Shown one piece after another: positions 27,106-35,214 of a DNA stretch of 64,000 nt. The translations under genes and the position numbers were made by a program. The stretch is taken from assembly GCA_037892765.1 (NCBI GenBank), contig JBBKBW010000005.1. One strand, written 5' to 3'. The notes below the pieces were generated by a model. It was not told the origin of the DNA, searched no databases, and was given only the letters and a program-made list of their open reading frames with translations. Numbering within the stretch: the first letter of the stretch is position 1; every line of letters starts with the position of its first letter. The DNA comes from Clostridium_AQ sp900552125. Lineage in GTDB: Bacteria; Bacillota_I; Bacilli_A; Erysipelotrichales; Erysipelotrichaceae.

Positions 27106-27930
27106 TTAGTTAGCTGGTACTAGAGGAACAACAATACCATCATAGCTTTCTTCGATAAAGTTTTTTACATCTTCCGTATTCAATGCTTCTACTAAATCTT
27201 TGATTTTCTGATCATCTTTATGTTCAGTCTGTACAGCAATTACATTTGGATATGTTTTTGCAGATTCACTATTAGCATCTTCAGAAACAAGTAATTTATC
27301 ACTGATTTTAGCATTCAATGCATTATTTCCATTTACTATTGCATAATCAACATCATCAATCGCAATTGCACATTGTTCTGCAACTAATTCTGTAATTTCA
27401 ACATCAACATTGTATTTTTCAATATCCTGAACTGTTGCGAATACACCTACTCCTTCTTTTAGAGTAATAATTCCATTATCTTCTAGTAATTTCAAAGCAC
27501 GACCACCATTAGTTGTATCATTTGGAATAGAAATAACATCTCCATCTTTTACTTCTAACTTATCATGTTTAGTAGAATAAATTCCTAATGGTTCAAAATG
27601 AACATCTAAAACACTAGTAAGTTTATCGCTTACGCCAGCTTTTTCAGCCCATTCTTCTAAGTAAGGCTGATGCTGGAAAAAGTTCGCATCCAATTCACCA
27701 TCAACCAATGCCTGATTTGGTTTATTGTAATCTGTGAATTCTGTTATTTCAACTGTATATCCTTTTTCTTCAAGGATTGGCTGAATGTGACGAATGATTT
27801 CTGCATGTGGAGTAACACTTGCTCCAATTCTCAATGTTTTATCTTCCGTATCAGAGCCTCCTCCACTTGATCCACAACCTGCTAATAAAGCTACGGTACA
27901 TAAACTAACTGCTAATTTTTTTAATTTCAT
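27106..27930 (-). CDS. metQ: Methionine ABC transporter substrate-binding lipoprotein
   Basis: A 274-residue NlpA/MetQ lipoprotein with lipobox LLAGC (Cys19). Family features are LRIGASVTPHAEIIRHIQPIL, FTDYNKPNQALVDGELDANFFQHQPYLE and DVDYAIVNGNNALNA. It captures D/L-methionine outside the cell and delivers it to MetI-MetN. It lies 130 bp after metI, an unusually long gap inside the operon, yet a common terminator follows it. A Met T-box leads the operon, in line with the assignment. Confidence 0.93.
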   Translation of the reverse strand: MKLKKLAVSLCTVALLAGCGSSGGGSDTEDKTLRIGASVTPHAEIIRHIQPILEEKGYTVEITEFTDYNKPNQALVDGELDANFFQHQPYLEEWAEKAGVSDKLTSVLDVHFEPLGIYSTKHDKLEVKDGDVISIPNDTTNGGRALKLLEDNGIITLKEGVGVFATVQDIEKYNVDVEITELVAEQCAIAIDDVDYAIVNGNNALNAKISDKLLVSEDANSESAKTYPNVIAVQTEHKDDQKIKDLVEALNTEDVKNFIEESYDGIVVPLVPAN

Positions 27931-28060
27931 AATCTTTTCCCTCTTCTTTCTTTTGTCATTTTATTATTTTCTTAACCTATATCTGCTTAACATTTATCAG
28001 CTACACATTCGGCAGATACGGCAATGCTGTTTTAAATGCAACATGCTGTTCCTCCCATCT

Positions 28061-28741
28061 TTAATGTGTCGTTTTACGAATCAATATATTTCCGATTCCC
28101 TGAATAATAGATGTGATTAATAGTAAAATAATTACACTTACATAAATAACATCAAATTGGAATCCATTATAGCCATAACGGATACAGAAGTCTCCAAGAC
28201 CACCGCCTCCAACAGCTCCTACCATGGCAATATATCCAATCAAGGTGATTAAAGTAATCGTCATAGCACGAATGATTCCAGGTATACTTTCTCTTAAATA
28301 CACACGGAATATGATTTCTACAGGAGAACATCCCATTGCCTGACTCGCTTCAATTAACCCCTGATCTACTTCTGATAAAGCACTTTCAATTTGTCTAGCA
28401 ACAAAAGGTACAGAACCAACAATTAATGGAAATATAGCACCACGAATACCAATGGATGTTCCAACGATTGCTCTTGTAACCTGTGTAAGTGCAAATATTA
28501 GAATAATAAATGGAATTGAGCGAAGAAAATCAATAACTTTTCCTAATATAAAATTGACTGTTCGATTTTCAAGAATCGCATCTCTTTTCGTCACTACCAT
28601 AATCACGCCAAATATTGTCCCAAAGAATAATGATACAATACCTACAACTCCTAACATGATAAATGTTTCTATAACGGCTGTCCAGAAGGCAGGCAATTTA
28701 TTCATGATATTTGGAATGATATTATTTAGAAATTCTAGCAT
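28061..28741 (-). CDS. metI: Methionine ABC transporter permease
   Basis: A 226-residue MetI permease with five to six membrane helices and the inner-membrane-component EAA loop (EASQAMGCSPVEIIFRVYLRESIPGIIRA). It forms the dimeric channel for MetN. It overlaps metN by 7 bp. Confidence 0.93.
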   Translation of the reverse strand: MLEFLNNIIPNIMNKLPAFWTAVIETFIMLGVVGIVSLFFGTIFGVIMVVTKRDAILENRTVNFILGKVIDFLRSIPFIILIFALTQVTRAIVGTSIGIRGAIFPLIVGSVPFVARQIESALSEVDQGLIEASQAMGCSPVEIIFRVYLRESIPGIIRAMTITLITLIGYIAMVGAVGGGGLGDFCIRYGYNGFQFDVIYVSVIILLLITSIIQGIGNILIRKTTH

Positions 28742-29769
28742 GATTTCAACACCTCCACTCCAACATCATGCTGCTTCAAATACTCCATGGCTTGTTGTAT
28801 ATGATTCTCTTCTCCACTGAAAATAACGATTAGATCTCCTAATGGTGTATCTTTGATTACTTCTACATTACCGAAGATAATATTAGTATCCACATTGAAT
28901 TTTCTAGATACTTCAGATATTAGCGCCTTGCTGGTACTAACCGAATCATAATTCAGTTTTACCATGTATTGCCCTTCTTTTAACTGCGTAATACTTGCAT
29001 TACTCTCTAACATATCATCAATGCGAGATAAATTGCTTGTTGAAGCTACAAAGTTTTTCGTTACTTCAGCCTGTGGTCTAGCAAAGATATCAATGATACT
29101 TCCCTCTTCTACCACATGACCAAGTTCCATAACTGCTACTCGATCACAGATTTCTTTAATTACTGCCATCTCATGAGTAATCAACACAATTGTAATACCT
29201 AATTCTTCATTTACCTTTTTTAGTAAGCGTAAGATACTTTTGGTTGTCTGCGGATCTAAAGCACTTGTTGCTTCATCGCACAATAATACATTTGGATCAT
29301 TAGCTAATGCTCTCGCAATCGCTACACGCTGTTTCTGTCCTCCGCTTAGCTGAGATGGATAAGCATTGATTTTATCGCTTAAATCTACTAGCTCTAATAA
29401 ACGTTTAATTTTTTTATCTATTTCTTCTTTAGAAAGTGAGCTTCCCTTTAAAGGAAAAGCAATATTCTGATAAACTGTACGACTACGCATTAAGTTAAAA
29501 TGCTGGAAGATCATTCCAATACGTTTACGCATCTCACGAAGCTCTTTATCTTTTAGTTTTGTTAAATCCTTATCATTCACTATTACAGAACCTTTTGTTG
29601 GTCTTTCCAGTAAATTGATCAATCGTACTAACGTAGACTTACCAGCTCCACTAAACCCTATAATTCCATAGATCTCTTTATCATGAATTGTCAGGCTGAC
29701 ATCTTCTACCGCATGAACATTTCCTGCTGCTGAATCAAATGTTTTACTTACCTGTTCCAGTCTGATCAT
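28735..29769 (-). CDS. metN: Methionine ABC transporter ATP-binding protein
   Basis: A 344-residue ATPase. Walker A GFSGAGKST, Q-loop FQHFNLMRSR, signature LSGGQKQR, Walker B LLCDEATSALD and H-loop THEM are intact. Residues about 265-344 form the NIL domain, which binds methionine and shuts down transport when the cell is replete. It is the first gene after the T-box. Confidence 0.95.
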   Translation of the reverse strand: MIRLEQVSKTFDSAAGNVHAVEDVSLTIHDKEIYGIIGFSGAGKSTLVRLINLLERPTKGSVIVNDKDLTKLKDKELREMRKRIGMIFQHFNLMRSRTVYQNIAFPLKGSSLSKEEIDKKIKRLLELVDLSDKINAYPSQLSGGQKQRVAIARALANDPNVLLCDEATSALDPQTTKSILRLLKKVNEELGITIVLITHEMAVIKEICDRVAVMELGHVVEEGSIIDIFARPQAEVTKNFVASTSNLSRIDDMLESNASITQLKEGQYMVKLNYDSVSTSKALISEVSRKFNVDTNIIFGNVEVIKDTPLGDLIVIFSGEENHIQQAMEYLKQHDVGVEVLKSC

Positions 29770-29783
29770 GTTTCTACCTCCTA

Positions 29784-30066
29784 ATAAACAAAAAAGCCTT
29801 CATCCCATAGGACGAAAGCTGTATTTCGTGTTACCACCTAATTTTATTTCCACCTCACGATGGAAACCTCTTCAAGTACGTTCTATCTATAAAAATAGAA
29901 TTATACTCTATCGCTGTAACGAGCGAACACGTTGCAGCCTACCCTGTTCGACTGCACGACTCCAAGACCATTTTCAACAGTTCCTCTTTATTTCCTTGCA
30001 CCAAACGGAAACTCTCTATAAAAGCATAGCTGTCTACTCTTCTTTTCTACGTCTTTTGTTATCTGT
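29784..30066 (-). promoter_or_regulatory. T-box riboswitch, Met specifier (ATG), upstream of metNIQ
   Basis: The minus-strand leader has an AGAGA element in Stem I, a specifier ATG at 29971-29969 (in GAAAATGGTCTTGGAG), the T-box core AGGTGGTAACACG at 29839-29827, and a terminator GCTTTCGTCC/GGATGAAGGC with T-run at 29819-29790. Uncharged tRNA-Met should stabilise the antiterminator and switch on methionine uptake. The codon register is supported by the two other T-boxes in this window: each specifier is followed after five or six bases by GGAG. Confidence 0.85.
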
Positions 30067-30071
30067 TCCTT

Positions 30072-30100
30072 ATGTTACTTTATTTTTCCTAAATCGTCAA
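30072..30100 (-). promoter_or_regulatory. Promoter of the Met T-box/metNIQ transcript
   Basis: On the minus strand TTGACG (30095-30100) and TAACAT (30072-30077) are spaced by 17 bp, just before the leader. Confidence 0.75.
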
Positions 30101-30156
30101 GTCTTTTTTCATATTTTTATAAATGATTTTCATGAAAATTTTTCAAATTCATTCTT

Positions 30157-30621
30157 TTAGCCTATCTTATACTTTAATTTATATGTTTTACCTTCACTCT
30201 CATCATCAAAATATTCTGTATAGCTTAACATAATTTTCTTAGTATTAGAAGGAATAATAAAAATCAGATTGCCATGGATTTCCTCCTGCGGCTTTAATGC
30301 ATATTCATCAGGAAGCTGATGTAAAACACCAAAGTTATTTTCAGGTTCAAACGGTCCATCCTGATCAAAGGTAATCATAAAATCATCGTTATACATATTT
30401 AAAATTTCATTCGTAATATTCTTCACTGTTACATGCAACATAATAAATCTTGCTTCATCATCTACTAAAAAATCTTTTAATTCTTTCCCGCATAACTCAA
30501 TACGATGCAGTTTACATGTAAAGAAAATAGTTTGAAATTCATTGATCATAGCCTGATTAGGACGATAATCTGAAGTCAGTACAATATTATGCTTCTTAAG
30601 TTCTCGCTGAATGATTTCCAT
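30157..30621 (-). CDS. Hypothetical protein with DUF4352-like beta-sandwich
   Basis: A 154-residue soluble protein without signal peptide. Residues 55-150 have the strand pattern of DUF4352/Ig-like domains (RFIMLHVTVKNITNEILN..., DFMITFDQDG, LKPQEEIHGNLIFIIPSNTKKIMLSYTEYFDD). Relatives are usually secreted lipoproteins; this one seems cytoplasmic. ATG 30621 is chosen, seven bases after AAGAGGTG; a GTG three codons upstream lies in that site. Function unknown. It is separated from the next gene by 48 bp on the same strand. Confidence 0.6.
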   Translation of the reverse strand: MEIIQRELKKHNIVLTSDYRPNQAMINEFQTIFFTCKLHRIELCGKELKDFLVDDEARFIMLHVTVKNITNEILNMYNDDFMITFDQDGPFEPENNFGVLHQLPDEYALKPQEEIHGNLIFIIPSNTKKIMLSYTEYFDDESEGKTYKLKYKIG

Positions 30622-30678
30622 TATTTTCACCTCTTTACCATACTATATGATAAAGAGGTGAAAATTTGTCGAAATTTA

Positions 30679-31404
30679 TCATGAAATAAGTATATTTGGA
30701 AAAATACGGATTCCTTTTTTTATCACTTGACTAACATAATCATTTCCTAAAATAGAGAAGACACTATCTAAATCACTACATCCGAATAAAACTAGATCAG
30801 CTTGTCCATGAACACGAATACTCCCTATATCTTTGCGCCTTAATTCTTTAGCCGGCCATATGGTAAGTGCTTTTAATAATGTAAATGAATCACATTTTTG
30901 CTGAAGAAATAAAAGTTGTGCTGCCATCAATTGTGTCTGCATACCATATTTAGATGCTCCACTAATGCAGAATGGAGCATTTATATCTGTACAATCTATA
31001 AACGGATATACTATTACAGATTGGTTTTCTTTATTTCTGACACATTCAAAATGTATCTGATTATTTAAAATGTCACAGAATTCATCACATTGAAGAGTAA
31101 GACTTCCATGTTTCATCTGTTTCATACAAACTTCCATCTGAAGTCGAAAGGCATCTCGTATACAAGATTCAGGAAGTTTCATATCTGCTTCAATAAAGCC
31201 CGGTAAACAAATATGTCCGCTTCCATCAATTATTCTTGTATCAGATTCTACATATTTATGATAATCATTGGTATCTATTGCCATTATCTTATCATGATGA
31301 ATCGCAATATAAGCATTAGATAATATCTCATATTCTCCCTGCTTTTTTCGCATTGTATAAATTTTATCAATATTTTTAATTAATAAAGTCGCATATTTTT
31401 TCAA
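30679..31404 (-). CDS. Collapsed amidohydrolase (imidazolonepropionase-like) lacking metal site
   Basis: A 241-residue protein that keeps the two ends of an amidohydrolase but not the middle. The N terminus is the beta-sandwich half (LLIKNIDKIYTM..., IAIHHDKIMAI, RIIDGSGHICLPGFIEAD). The C terminus has LLKALTIWPAKELRRKDIGSIRVHGQADLVLF, the family's closing block, as in HutI. The metal motif HxH after the PGF step is replaced by ADM, and the segment that carries the other His and Asp ligands is largely gone; full HutI is about 410 residues. Upstream frames show no hidden exon-like remainder. Catalysis is therefore unlikely. It may be a decayed gene or a recruited non-enzyme. No other histidine-degradation gene is here. 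Confidence 0.6.
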   Translation of the reverse strand: MKKYATLLIKNIDKIYTMRKKQGEYEILSNAYIAIHHDKIMAIDTNDYHKYVESDTRIIDGSGHICLPGFIEADMKLPESCIRDAFRLQMEVCMKQMKHGSLTLQCDEFCDILNNQIHFECVRNKENQSVIVYPFIDCTDINAPFCISGASKYGMQTQLMAAQLLFLQQKCDSFTLLKALTIWPAKELRRKDIGSIRVHGQADLVLFGCSDLDSVFSILGNDYVSQVIKKGIRIFPNILIS

Positions 31405-31491
31405 AAGAAAGCCCTCCCCAAGCTAATCTATTATACGCTATAAGCATATCATTTGTAAAAGAAATTATGCTATAATGATTTTGGTGATAGT

Positions 31492-32295
31492 ATGTTCGAA
31501 TGGATAAAACATTTTCGTAAAAAAGATACTTTAGAAAAAGAAGAAGAAGCTTTAAAGCCTATCATTATCACAATTCATGGCTACGGTCGAAGACGCAAAC
31601 ATGAATTCGATAATTTTGCTGCATGGGGAAAACAAGATGGTTTTGAAATCATTCAATTCGATATGTATGATTTGTTCGATGAAAATGACCATCATTGGCT
31701 CACCTGGGTATCACGAGCCAAAGAAGTTGTGGATTCCTATAAAGATAGCGGAAGAGATATTTATTTAGCAGGGTTTTCTATGGGTGGTGTTATTGCCTCA
31801 TATTTAGCCTGTGTATGCCCAGTAAAACGTTTATTACTAATAGCACCTGCTTTCTCATATGTAAATGTAGACACCATTACCGGTGTAATTTCAAAATCTG
31901 CTTCCAGCTTAATGGGCAATGAGAAAAAGGAAGAAATACAACTGCCTCGCTCATTTTATAACGCCTTTACAGAGGTCATTAAAAATCTAAAGAAATATAT
32001 AGAAAAAGTAAATTGTCCTGTATATATTTTACATGGCGACCAGGATGAAGTCATATCAATCAAGAGTTCTCTATGGGCTTATCAGAAAATACCTCATGAT
32101 CGTAAAAGTCTTGTTGTTATACATGAAGGACATCATCGTTTATTGATGGATGAACAAATCAGCTGGACTGTATATCAGAATATGAAGTTATTTTTTCAAG
32201 GCGATATTCTTCCAGATCATAACGTGACTATGCAGGAAGACATTATGCCCTCTTTACTTAAAGAGAAAAAAAGAAGAGAAACCATACCTCAATAG
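31492..32295 (+). CDS. Alpha/beta hydrolase (serine esterase/lipase-like)
   Basis: A 267-residue cytoplasmic alpha/beta hydrolase. The oxyanion strand is IIITIHGYGR (about 24-33). The nucleophile elbow is GFSMGG with Ser96. Asp in ILHGDQDEV (about 186-190) and His in HEGHHRLL (about 213-217) complete the triad. The substrate is unknown; monoacylglycerol lipase or carboxylesterase-like activity is typical. ATG 31492 follows GGTGATAG; a TATAAT-like box at 31471-31476 is a possible -10. It stands alone on the plus strand. Confidence 0.85.
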   Translation: MFEWIKHFRKKDTLEKEEEALKPIIITIHGYGRRRKHEFDNFAAWGKQDGFEIIQFDMYDLFDENDHHWLTWVSRAKEVVDSYKDSGRDIYLAGFSMGGVIASYLACVCPVKRLLLIAPAFSYVNVDTITGVISKSASSLMGNEKKEEIQLPRSFYNAFTEVIKNLKKYIEKVNCPVYILHGDQDEVISIKSSLWAYQKIPHDRKSLVVIHEGHHRLLMDEQISWTVYQNMKLFFQGDILPDHNVTMQEDIMPSLLKEKKRRETIPQ

Positions 32296-32303
32296 GAATA
32301 ATT

Positions 32304-32346
32304 AAAAAAAGGTCAAAAGTAAATTCTGCTTCTGACCTTATTTTTC
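32304..32346. terminator. Bidirectional terminator between the hydrolase and membrane-protein genes
   Basis: AAGGTCA (32309-32315) pairs with TGACCTT (32333-32339) with an A-run before and a T-run after. It ends both convergent units. Confidence 0.75.
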
Positions 32347-33012
32347 GCTTTCTTCCACAATATTACGCTGATAAAATTTTTCATATACAGAGATAAAGAA
32401 ATTTCCTTTCCCCGTCTTATAATATCGAACTATTAGCAATGTCAATATAATTCCAGCAAAGGCTGCACAAAGCATATCGGTCATGGAATCATGAACACCT
32501 TGTGTATAGTGGTTAATACAATCATTATTGAAAAATATCAGCATTCCATACTCATAAAATTCCCAAAGCTCTGCTACCGCTAGATTTACCGCATTGATAA
32601 AAATAAGAAAAATCGTATATTCTCTTTTATCTTTAAATGTATTGCTTTTCTTAATATAAAAATACAATATTACAGCTAAGGTAGTCGCAAACCAGCCACT
32701 GCTGAAATGAAGTACTTTATCAAAGCCAAAATAAGAATACCAGTGATAACTGCTTCCTAGTAAAGACGCAAAATATGTAAAAATTGTTGATACGATATAA
32801 ATCTCATAGACTGGCTTTAAATGAAATATTTTAAAGGCTACAGGTACGATCAGTGGCGTAATCATCGCAACAAGTCCCATACCAAAGGATTCCCAATCTT
32901 GAATACTAAAGTTATGATAGAGTGCATAAACCAATGTAATGACATAGATTACAATACATATGCGAAGAAAGTTTTTTAGAAATGTTTCTTTCCGCATTTG
33001 TTTATCCGACAT
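32338..33012 (-). CDS. Polytopic membrane protein, DUF2238/YjdF-like
   Basis: A 224-residue membrane protein with six to seven helices. Conserved polar motifs in the membrane region are FDKVLHFSSGW, AELWEFYEYG and HDSMTDMLCAAFAG; these D-H and E-E pairs recall the DUF2238 (YjdF) family, whose function is unknown. ATG 33012 is chosen (GGAAGG eight bases upstream); it overlaps the pncB stop by 11 bp, so it is likely translated from the pncA-pncB transcript. A role in transport of an NAD precursor is a speculation from position only. Confidence 0.7.
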   Translation of the reverse strand: MSDKQMRKETFLKNFLRICIVIYVITLVYALYHNFSIQDWESFGMGLVAMITPLIVPVAFKIFHLKPVYEIYIVSTIFTYFASLLGSSYHWYSYFGFDKVLHFSSGWFATTLAVILYFYIKKSNTFKDKREYTIFLIFINAVNLAVAELWEFYEYGMLIFFNNDCINHYTQGVHDSMTDMLCAAFAGIILTLLIVRYYKTGKGNFFISVYEKFYQRNIVEESEK

Positions 33013-34483
33013 GTTTAACACCTTCCAACATAGCTAATTTTAATTCCAGCAGTTTTTTACTTAAATCTACGAAATAAGTCTGCGGATATTCAAAACGAAG
33101 GATTTCATCCCATAGTTTTGAAAACTCTTCTTCACTATAGGCTCTGATTTCTTTTAAATCCGGCACATTGTATACAAGCTCTCCTTTTAGGAAAATTGGT
33201 TCTAATAACGGTCTGATTTCATAGCTTCCACCTGGAATTGTCTTGTTTTTCCAGCTATTCATATGATGATAGATTGTCACATCCTTATTAGGATCTATTA
33301 CTTCATCATGTAGAGTCATTAAATCCCCAACAGCTTTACCGCTAGTTTTATCATATATACGATATAAATCTTTATATCCTGGATTTGTTACCTTTTCAAC
33401 ATTTTCGCTTACCTTAATTTTAGGAATAACTTCATCACCATCAATGATAGCACTCATCTTATAGACACCGCCAAAAACTGGAGCGGATTTACTGCATACT
33501 AGATTTTCGCCTACTCCCATACTATCAATTTTAGCACCTTGTCCAATCAAGGATTGAATTAGATATTCATCTAGTGAATTTGATATGACAATATTACAAT
33601 CCTGCATATCTGCTTCATCTAATGCTTTACGTATTTCTTTAGATAAATATGCCATATCTCCACTATCAATACGCACACCCTGCAAGCGATATCCATTAGG
33701 TTCTAAGTATTCTTTCGCAACACGGATAGCATTTACTAAACCGCTCTTCAATGTATTATAAGTATCCAATAAAACTGTACAGCTATCTGGATAAGTTTTC
33801 GCATATGCTAAAAATGCCTCATATTCACTATCAAAAGACTGTACAAAAGAATGAGCCATCGTACCTAATACAGGAATACCGAATTTTTTTCCTGCATATG
33901 TTGTTGCGGTTCCACTTACACCGCCAATATAAGCAGCTCTTGCGCCATAATTGGCAGAATCAAAGTTATGAGCACGGCGCGCTCCAAACTCCATAATAGC
34001 CCTTCCCTGTGCTGCCTGTACAATACGTTTTGCCTTAGTCGCAATCAGTGTCTGATGATTTACACACAACAGCATTGCAGTCTCTAATAACTGAGCCTCA
34101 ATAATATTCGCTTTTACACGAATTAACGGCTCATATGGAAATACAGGTGTTCCTTCCTTTATCGCATAAATATCTCCGGTAAAGATGAAGTGGCGCAGAT
34201 AATCTAGGAATTCATCACTAAAGTGATTCAATGAACGTAAATACTCAATATCACTGTCTTCAAAATGAAGATTCTGGATATAGCCAATTATCTCTTCTAA
34301 ACCTGCAAATACAGCATATCCTCCACTATCAGGATTTCTTCGATAAAATAAATCAAATACGACTATACGATCTTTATGATCTGAATTAAAGTAACATTGA
34401 CTCATCGTAAGTTCATAAAAATCCATTACAAGACTCAGATTTCTTTCATCTCGAAAATCAAATTTATAATCTAGTCCTTGCAT
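33002..34483 (-). CDS. pncB: Nicotinate phosphoribosyltransferase
   Basis: A 493-residue NAPRTase, the rate-limiting enzyme of nicotinate salvage: nicotinate + PRPP (with ATP) to nicotinate mononucleotide. Characteristic blocks are DFYELTMSQCYF, FDLFYRRNPDSGGYAVFAGLEE, EFGARRAHNFDSANYGARAAYIGG, GTMAHSFVQSF, and LQGVRIDSGDMAYLSKEIRK. Length is typical of the Bacillota form. It overlaps pncA by 13 bp, forming a nicotinamide-to-NaMN operon. Confidence 0.95.
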   Translation of the reverse strand: MQGLDYKFDFRDERNLSLVMDFYELTMSQCYFNSDHKDRIVVFDLFYRRNPDSGGYAVFAGLEEIIGYIQNLHFEDSDIEYLRSLNHFSDEFLDYLRHFIFTGDIYAIKEGTPVFPYEPLIRVKANIIEAQLLETAMLLCVNHQTLIATKAKRIVQAAQGRAIMEFGARRAHNFDSANYGARAAYIGGVSGTATTYAGKKFGIPVLGTMAHSFVQSFDSEYEAFLAYAKTYPDSCTVLLDTYNTLKSGLVNAIRVAKEYLEPNGYRLQGVRIDSGDMAYLSKEIRKALDEADMQDCNIVISNSLDEYLIQSLIGQGAKIDSMGVGENLVCSKSAPVFGGVYKMSAIIDGDEVIPKIKVSENVEKVTNPGYKDLYRIYDKTSGKAVGDLMTLHDEVIDPNKDVTIYHHMNSWKNKTIPGGSYEIRPLLEPIFLKGELVYNVPDLKEIRAYSEEEFSKLWDEILRFEYPQTYFVDLSKKLLELKLAMLEGVKHVG

Positions 34484-35112
34484 GCTGTTTCCTCTCTTTC
34501 TAATTCTGATACTACATGAATGCCGTTAGCCTGCATATTTCGAATACTAAATTCATTACAGCTTTCTGCATCATGAATATCATCTATATGATACGTATCT
34601 ACACAATTTATCGGAATAATGATACGATGCTGATCCTTATTATGTTCATTCAGCCAGGCATTTAAGCACAAGGCAAATTGCATAACACATATATCGGTAC
34701 AACATCCAGTAATAACAATATCTGCATATTGATCAATTCTTTCCTGCAGAAAATTCTGAAAATCTGGACATGTGAAAGTATTCGTTGAATTTTTACGCAT
34801 TAATTCCTGTACATGTGGCTTTAACTCATCAATAATCTCACTTTCACTTGTACCTATAACACAATGTGATGGGTAAGATATGAACTCTCTAGTTTTAGGA
34901 GGGTGTGAATCCGCAATAAAAATAACTCTATGCTGTGCATCCTGAATCAGATGCAGAATATTGGGAGTAATATCATTAATTGCTTCATCATGCAAAGCTC
35001 CCTCATGAACAAATCCATTGACCATATCCACAACAAATACAATTGGATTATGTAATTCTTCAATAGATAGAGGGTTATATGCCTGTAAAAACTGCTCACT
35101 TACTCTTGCCAT
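34471..35112 (-). CDS. pncA: Nicotinamidase/isochorismatase-family hydrolase
   Basis: A 213-residue cysteine hydrolase. VFVVDMVNGFVHEGAL supplies the catalytic Asp, a Lys lies in MRKNSTNTF, and the nucleophile Cys is in ITGCCTDICVMQFAL. IFIADSHPP and YPSHC form the metal site region. It deamidates nicotinamide to nicotinate, the substrate of the overlapping pncB. ATG 35112 is chosen because AAGGAG lies eight bases upstream; the open frame extends ten codons further. Confidence 0.9.
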   Translation of the reverse strand: MARVSEQFLQAYNPLSIEELHNPIVFVVDMVNGFVHEGALHDEAINDITPNILHLIQDAQHRVIFIADSHPPKTREFISYPSHCVIGTSESEIIDELKPHVQELMRKNSTNTFTCPDFQNFLQERIDQYADIVITGCCTDICVMQFALCLNAWLNEHNKDQHRIIIPINCVDTYHIDDIHDAESCNEFSIRNMQANGIHVVSELEREETACKD

Positions 35113-35214
35113 AAAAAGAACTCCTTTTTTAAATTTATACACAAGTAATATTATAGCTTTTTTTTCTTTGATTTTCTAGTTTGAATATCGATTTCATCAA
35201 TAGAATGGACAAAA

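Noticed and set aside
29768..30160. Plus-strand open frame of 130 codons
   Set aside because: It is the complement of the Met T-box leader and has no ribosome site or protein-like composition.
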